A stretch of DNA of 11,493 nt from Pseudomonadota bacterium (lineage in GTDB: Bacteria > Pseudomonadota > Alphaproteobacteria > Rhizobiales > Xanthobacteraceae). How positions within the stretch are numbered: position 1 is the first letter of the stretch; every line of letters begins with the position of its first letter. Made by a program: the position numbers and the translations under genes. The DNA lies in NCBI GenBank assembly GCA_021779635.1, contig JAJYAH010000152.1, forward strand, positions 1 through 11,493, read 5' to 3'. The notes under the pieces are model-generated. The model was given only the letters and a program-made list of their open reading frames with translations, made no database searches and had not been told where the DNA came from. Of this stretch, positions 7,692 through 11,493 are shown in pieces.

Positions 7692-8086
7692 TGTCCATTG
7701 TCGATTGAGCTTTACGATCGTCACGAACGAACCCGCCTCGGGAATCGTGCGAATGCTACCTTTGCGGCCCCATCGAAGCCAAGCGCGTCAGTCGTCGCCA
7801 GCTGGTATCGCCGGTTGCGCTTAGGCGACCACCCAGAAGTATTGTATCGGCGCAATTTGGCGCGACGTAAACCGTTGACAGAGTCAGCTTCGGGATCATT
7901 TGCAGACATCAAGCCACGCAGCCCCGAGGTTTGCATTGCCCCCGAGGACGGACATCGCGCATTGCAGTCGGCATGTCCGTTTTCGTGCATTGGGCATTTT
8001 TAATCGGAACAATTCGCAGCAAAATCACTCCTGCGAGTGAGTAGCGACGTCTTTTATGTTGCATGATGGGCTGCTAAACCGCGCCC
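7692..8086. other. Gene-free decayed region with repeat-like sequence
   Basis: About 395 bases separate the permease remnant from the cation efflux gene. Short frames occur on both strands but none shows a ribosome binding site or a recognisable family. One minus-strand frame reads GLMSANDPEADS (around 7885-7920), which recalls the 'MSANDPKAD' strings translated from degenerate dispersed repeats common in Bradyrhizobium. An inverted repeat ACGGACAT / ATGTCCGT (7948-7955 and 7973-7980) and three GCATTG copies (7933, 7959, 7987) lie in the same area. The regulatory region of the downstream gene should lie at its right end, but no firm promoter was found. Confidence 0.35.
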
Positions 8087-9469
8087 ATGAGCCATCCCGA
8101 ACACACCGCCAAATCCCGCGTCGCCGCGATTTCGATTCTGGCCAGCGCCGCCATGGCCGCGGCCAAATTCGTGGTCGGCATTGCCATCGGCAGTCTCGCA
8201 TTGATCTCCGAAGCGCTGCACAGTTCGGTCGACATGGTCGCGACCGTCCTGACCTGGATGGTGGTGCGGGTTTCCGGCCGTCCTGCCGACGCGCAACATC
8301 ATTATGGCCACGGCAAGATCGAAAGCCTCTCCGCGCTCGGCGTGATCGCGATGCTCTATGTGCTGGCGGGCGGCATCCTCGTCGAATCCTGGAGCCGCCT
8401 GCGCGAAGGCGCGCCGCCGCCGACGCTGTCGGCGATCCCGTTTGTCGTGCTGCTGATCGACATCGCCGTGAATTTCTGGCGGGCCCGGGCACTGCATCGC
8501 ACGGCGCGTGACACCAAAAGCCAGGCGCTGGCCGCCGACGCACTGCATTTTGCATCCGACGTGCTTGGCTCGGTCGCCGTCATCATCGGGCTGGCGATGT
8601 CGGGATTGGGTTACGCCTGGGGTGACGCCGCCGCCGCCATCGCCGTGGCGGTGGTGATCTCACTCTTGGGCCTGCGGCTCGCGCGCTCCACCGTGGAAAC
8701 CCTGCTCGACCGTGCGCCCGATGGCGTTTCGGAAACGGCCGCCGCCGCGATCAGGGCCGTACCCGGCGTCGTCGATGTCGAACGCTTAAGGGTGCGGATG
8801 GTCGGGCCGACCCATTTCATCGACGCCATCGTCCAGGTGCCGCGCACCTATCCGATCGACCGCGTCGATGAGATCAAGCGAAAGGCGCAGGATGCCGTCA
8901 CCAAGGCGCTCGACGATGCCGACCTGACCTTCACCGCGGTGCCGGTCGCGCGCGACAATGAGAGCGTCCGGGAGCGCATCATGGTGATCGCCCGCAATTC
9001 CGGTCTCGCCGTTCACCACGTCACCGTGCACGATCTCGGCGGCAAGCTGACCGTCAGCATCGATCTCGAGGTTGACGGCGAGATGGAACTCACGGCCGCC
9101 CACGACATCGCCCAGCAGCTGGAGCGGAACATCCGCGACGAATTCGGCGAGGACGTCGAAGTCGACACTCATATCGAGCCGCTGGAGCCGGAATTACCGC
9201 TCGGGGTCGATGCGGCGCCCGACCGCGTCGAAACCATCAAGACCGCGCTGGCGCGCTTTGCGGCCGACAGCGCGATCCACGACATCCACAGCGTTCGCGT
9301 GCGCAATACCGACGCCGGTGAAATCGTGAACTTCCATTGCTACGCAGCACCCTCGATGAGCGTGATCGAGGTTCACGAGAACGTCGACGAGATCGAGCGC
9401 GCATTGCGGCGCGCCTTCCCCGCCGTGAAGCGCGTGATCAGCCACGCCGAGCCGCCGGACGCGCAGTAG
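8087..9469 (+). CDS. Cation diffusion facilitator (CDF) transporter with extended C-terminal tail
   Basis: This 460-aa inner-membrane metal/proton antiporter has six predicted TM helices in residues about 12-200. The transport site is formed by His45/Asp49 in TM2 (ALHSSVDM) and His154/Asp158 in TM5 (ALHFASDVLG). This HD-HD set is associated with zinc-preferring CDFs, while E. coli YiiP has DD-HD. The HHYGHGKIE loop (71-79) is also typical. The cytoplasmic part is about 260 residues, against roughly 90 in YiiP. I see three successive segments with the ferredoxin-like ZT_dimer pattern, at about 213-290 (GVVDVERLRVR), 293-370 (LAVHHVTVHDLGGKLTVSIDLEV) and 380-455 (IHDIHSVRVRNTDAGEIVNFHC). The third is the least certain. 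No good SD precedes the ATG, and a 4-codon ATG-to-TAA frame sits just upstream (8063-8077). It seems to be a single-gene unit for metal efflux. Confidence 0.88.
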   Translation: MSHPEHTAKSRVAAISILASAAMAAAKFVVGIAIGSLALISEALHSSVDMVATVLTWMVVRVSGRPADAQHHYGHGKIESLSALGVIAMLYVLAGGILVESWSRLREGAPPPTLSAIPFVVLLIDIAVNFWRARALHRTARDTKSQALAADALHFASDVLGSVAVIIGLAMSGLGYAWGDAAAAIAVAVVISLLGLRLARSTVETLLDRAPDGVSETAAAAIRAVPGVVDVERLRVRMVGPTHFIDAIVQVPRTYPIDRVDEIKRKAQDAVTKALDDADLTFTAVPVARDNESVRERIMVIARNSGLAVHHVTVHDLGGKLTVSIDLEVDGEMELTAAHDIAQQLERNIRDEFGEDVEVDTHIEPLEPELPLGVDAAPDRVETIKTALARFAADSAIHDIHSVRVRNTDAGEIVNFHCYAAPSMSVIEVHENVDEIERALRRAFPAVKRVISHAEPPDAQ

Positions 9470-9558
9470 GATCTGAAAACGCGGCAGCGTTCCCGTTTCG
9501 GACTCACCGTGCGCGCCTTTCGCGGTCGCGATTCTGCGTTGGACAAGATTTATTTTCA

Positions 9559-9574
9559 TTAACGAATCGTTGAC
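9559..9574. promoter_or_regulatory. CtrA-like box TTAA-N7-TTGAC
   Basis: TTAA (9559-9562), seven bases, then TTGAC (9570-9574) differs at one base from the alphaproteobacterial CtrA consensus TTAA-N7-TTAAC. It lies about 100 bases upstream of the sensor kinase gene, in an AT-rich patch of an otherwise GC-rich 207-base intergenic space. A single short motif can arise by chance. The second half also resembles a -35 box (TTGACT), but no good -10 follows at the right distance. Confidence 0.35.
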
Positions 9575-9676
9575 TCTCGACAGGCCGCGAAAACTGGATT
9601 CAAATCGCTGTGATTCGGAAGTGGCCGGGGGCTCTTTCGAACTGGGTGCAGAAGACTTTCCGAGGGGGCTAACGGT

Positions 9677-11493
9677 ATGACGCGCGCACACGCGGCGAGC
9701 GCGTGCGTCCAATCCGATTCGATCAAGGGATTGGCGCAGTCGATCGCGAAACCGGCCTATCATCGGCTGTTGGTTGCGGAGCCCGCGCTTCGCCGCGCTG
9801 TGCCTACCCTGATCATCGCCTTCCTGATTACCATTTGTCTTGGCGCATTCGTGCAAGTGGTCGATCAGAGCCGGCAAAAGCGCACCTCCCTCAAGCGCGA
9901 TCTGGCGGCTGTCGCCGACCTGCTGGCCGAGCGTCTCGACCACATCGCTTCGATCCGGCAGGATCGCGCCGCCACCATCGCGCGCCTGCAAAGCCAGCTG
10001 CCCGGTCTCATTCCGGCATGGGGGCTCGCCGCAGGCCGGCACGTCATCGTCACCGGCGCGGACCAGCGCGTTCTTGCCCGGATTCCGATTGAGGCCGTGC
10101 TTGGCGACACCGATCGCATTGTCGACGTCATCAGCGCGGCGCTGCCGCTGACCGCGCTGGGAGCGCAAGCCGCCGCCACCGACATCACCCTGCCCAGCGG
10201 CAACGGCGCGCTGGCCATTGCACGCGTCGTCAGGTCGCTGCCCGGCCAGGTCATCGTCATCCAGGAAGCGGTCGACTCGCTATGGCGGTCGGACGCGGCG
10301 TTGTCGGTGACGCTTTCCGCCACCACCGGCTTTGTCGTGCTGATCCTGGGCTTCGCGTTTCACTGGCAATCGACCCGCGCCCGCGAGGGCGATCTCATCA
10401 ATGATGCGGTGCGCGGGCGGATCGATACCGCGCTCAATCGCGGCCGCTGCGGATTATGGGACTGGGACCTGTCACGCGGCCGAATCTTCTGGTCACAATC
10501 GATGTTCACCATGCTGGGCCTCGACACCCGCAACGACCTGCTGACGTTCGGCGAGGTCAACGCGCTGGTGAAATCCGACGACATCGATCTGTTCACGATC
10601 GCCGATCAGCTGATCTCCTCGAAAATCAAGCACATCGACCAGACCTTCCGCATGCAGCACGCCGACGGTCACTGGATCTGGCTGCGTGTCCGCTGTGAGC
10701 TCAGCCAGGCCGCCAGCGACGCCGGTCTGCATCTGATCGGCATCGCCGTCGACATCACCGAGCACAAGAGCCTCGCCGAGAAAACCGTGGAGGCCGACCT
10801 GCGGCTGCGCGACGCCATCGAGACCATTCCCGAAGCGTTCGTGCTGTGGGACGCGGAAGATCGCCTGGTGCTTTGCAATTCCCACTTCCAGCGCCTGCAC
10901 AAGCTGCCGGATTCGGCGGTGACCCCGGGCACCTCCTATGAAACCGTGATCGAAGTCGGCAGCATGCCGGAGGTTCGCACCCGGTTACACGAAAGTGCGG
11001 CCCGCGCGCCCGGCGCGCGCACCTTCGAGGCCCAGCTCGACGACGGCAACTGGCTGCATATCAGCGAGCGGCGCACCAAGGACGGTGGCTACGTCTCGGT
11101 CGGGACCGACATCACCCGCATCAAGGAGCACGAGCACAAACTGGTCGACAACGACCTTCGGCTGCGCGCCACCGTGATGGATCTGAAACGTTCGCAGACC
11201 GCGCTGGAGCGTCAGGCCATCGAGCTCGCCGACCTCGCCGAAAAATACTCGGAAGAAAAGAATCGCGCCGAGGAAGCCAACCAGGCCAAATCCAAATTCC
11301 TCGCCAATATGAGCCACGAGCTGCGCACTCCGCTGAACGCCATCATCGGATTCTCCGAAATCATGGGAAGCGGGATGTTCGGCACGCTGGGGTCGGAGAA
11401 ATACCAGGAATATTGCCACGACATCCTCACCAGCGGCCACTATCTGCTCGAAGTCATCAACGACATCCTGGACATGTCGAAGATCGAAGCGGG
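9677..11493 (+). CDS. PAS-domain sensor histidine kinase, PleC/DivJ-like core (3' end beyond window)
   Basis: The frame is open from ATG 9677 to the window edge (605 codons), with GAGGGGG 8 bases upstream. The layout is a cytoplasmic N-terminus, TM1 at about 43-62, a periplasmic sensor region at about 63-207, and TM2 at about 208-229. PAS1 spans about 248-362 (GLWDWDLSRGRIFWS ... GIAVDITEHK), and PAS2 about 375-480 (AIETIPEAFVLWDAEDRLVLCN ... VSVGTDITRIK). A charged coiled-coil linker leads into HisKA, with the phospho-acceptor His547 in NMSHELRTPLNAIIGFSEIM. The following stretch up to NDILDMSKIEAG closely resembles Caulobacter PleC/DivJ and related kinases, which control DivK and the cell cycle. 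The catalytic ATPase domain lies off the edge, so hybrid or simple kinase cannot be decided. PleC orthology is plausible but unproven, so no symbol is given. Confidence 0.88.
   Translation, partial: MTRAHAASACVQSDSIKGLAQSIAKPAYHRLLVAEPALRRAVPTLIIAFLITICLGAFVQVVDQSRQKRTSLKRDLAAVADLLAERLDHIASIRQDRAATIARLQSQLPGLIPAWGLAAGRHVIVTGADQRVLARIPIEAVLGDTDRIVDVISAALPLTALGAQAAATDITLPSGNGALAIARVVRSLPGQVIVIQEAVDSLWRSDAALSVTLSATTGFVVLILGFAFHWQSTRAREGDLINDAVRGRIDTALNRGRCGLWDWDLSRGRIFWSQSMFTMLGLDTRNDLLTFGEVNALVKSDDIDLFTIADQLISSKIKHIDQTFRMQHADGHWIWLRVRCELSQAASDAGLHLIGIAVDITEHKSLAEKTVEADLRLRDAIETIPEAFVLWDAEDRLVLCNSHFQRLHKLPDSAVTPGTSYETVIEVGSMPEVRTRLHESAARAPGARTFEAQLDDGNWLHISERRTKDGGYVSVGTDITRIKEHEHKLVDNDLRLRATVMDLKRSQTALERQAIELADLAEKYSEEKNRAEEANQAKSKFLANMSHELRTPLNAIIGFSEIMGSGMFGTLGSEKYQEYCHDILTSGHYLLEVINDILDMSKIEA

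Noticed and set aside
7875..7880. TTGACA as a -35 box for the CDF gene
   Set aside because: The sequence 17 bases further on (ATTTGC) is a poor -10 and the site is about 200 bases from the gene.
7698..8003. 101-codon plus-strand frame as a real gene
   Set aside because: No ribosome binding site, no recognisable domain, and it overlaps repeat-like sequence and part of a decayed region.
9478..9491. AACGC-GGCA-GCGTT as a terminator after the CDF gene
   Set aside because: The 5-bp stem is weak and lacks a T-run; it could be chance.

Overview
The window looks like chromosome from a high-GC alphaproteobacterium of the Bradyrhizobium/Rhodopseudomonas type (Nitrobacteraceae). The reasons are the strong GC bias at third codon positions, which also creates long antisense shadow frames, a CCCGGGCATGAC-type palindromic REP, a PleC/DivJ-like kinase core, and the overall look of the proteins. 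The species cannot be fixed from the sequence alone.

Left part (1-1998). The window opens inside an IS1182-type transposase gene on the minus strand. A 45-codon gene at 179-316 follows, and a textbook intrinsic terminator lies 77 bases beyond it. Next is an oxalate/formate-antiporter-type MFS transporter (584-1888). A 12-bp-stem hairpin separates it from the convergent minus-strand genes.

Middle part (1999-7509). An ArsR-type repressor and an SRPBCC/AHSA1 protein form a minus-strand pair. Their promoter is striking: TTGACA and TATTGT are separated by a 17-bp spacer that is itself a palindrome, a second inverted repeat straddles the ATG, and the mRNA is predicted to be leaderless. Running the other way are an FMN-dependent NADH:quinone reductase-like protein (usually labelled nitronate monooxygenase), an MDR-type quinone oxidoreductase and an SMP-30/gluconolactonase-like hydrolase. 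These three probably form one redox/catabolic operon, with a REP palindrome between its first two genes. A convergent M20 (ArgE/DapE) deacylase follows.

Right part (7499-11493). Directly upstream of the deacylase, and overlapping its start codon, is the C-terminal stub of a LivM/LivH-type branched-chain amino acid permease. This suggests the deacylase once sat at the end of an ABC-transporter operon that has since been deleted. About 400 bases of apparently decayed, repeat-like sequence lie between this stub and a cation diffusion facilitator (8087-9469) that carries an unusually long cytoplasmic tail. The window ends inside a two-PAS sensor histidine kinase with a PleC/DivJ-like HisKA core, preceded by a CtrA-like TTAA-N7-TTGA box.

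No clearly new multi-gene system is visible. The most unusual items are the arsR promoter architecture, the permease stub, the tail of the CDF protein and the small gene with its own terminator.
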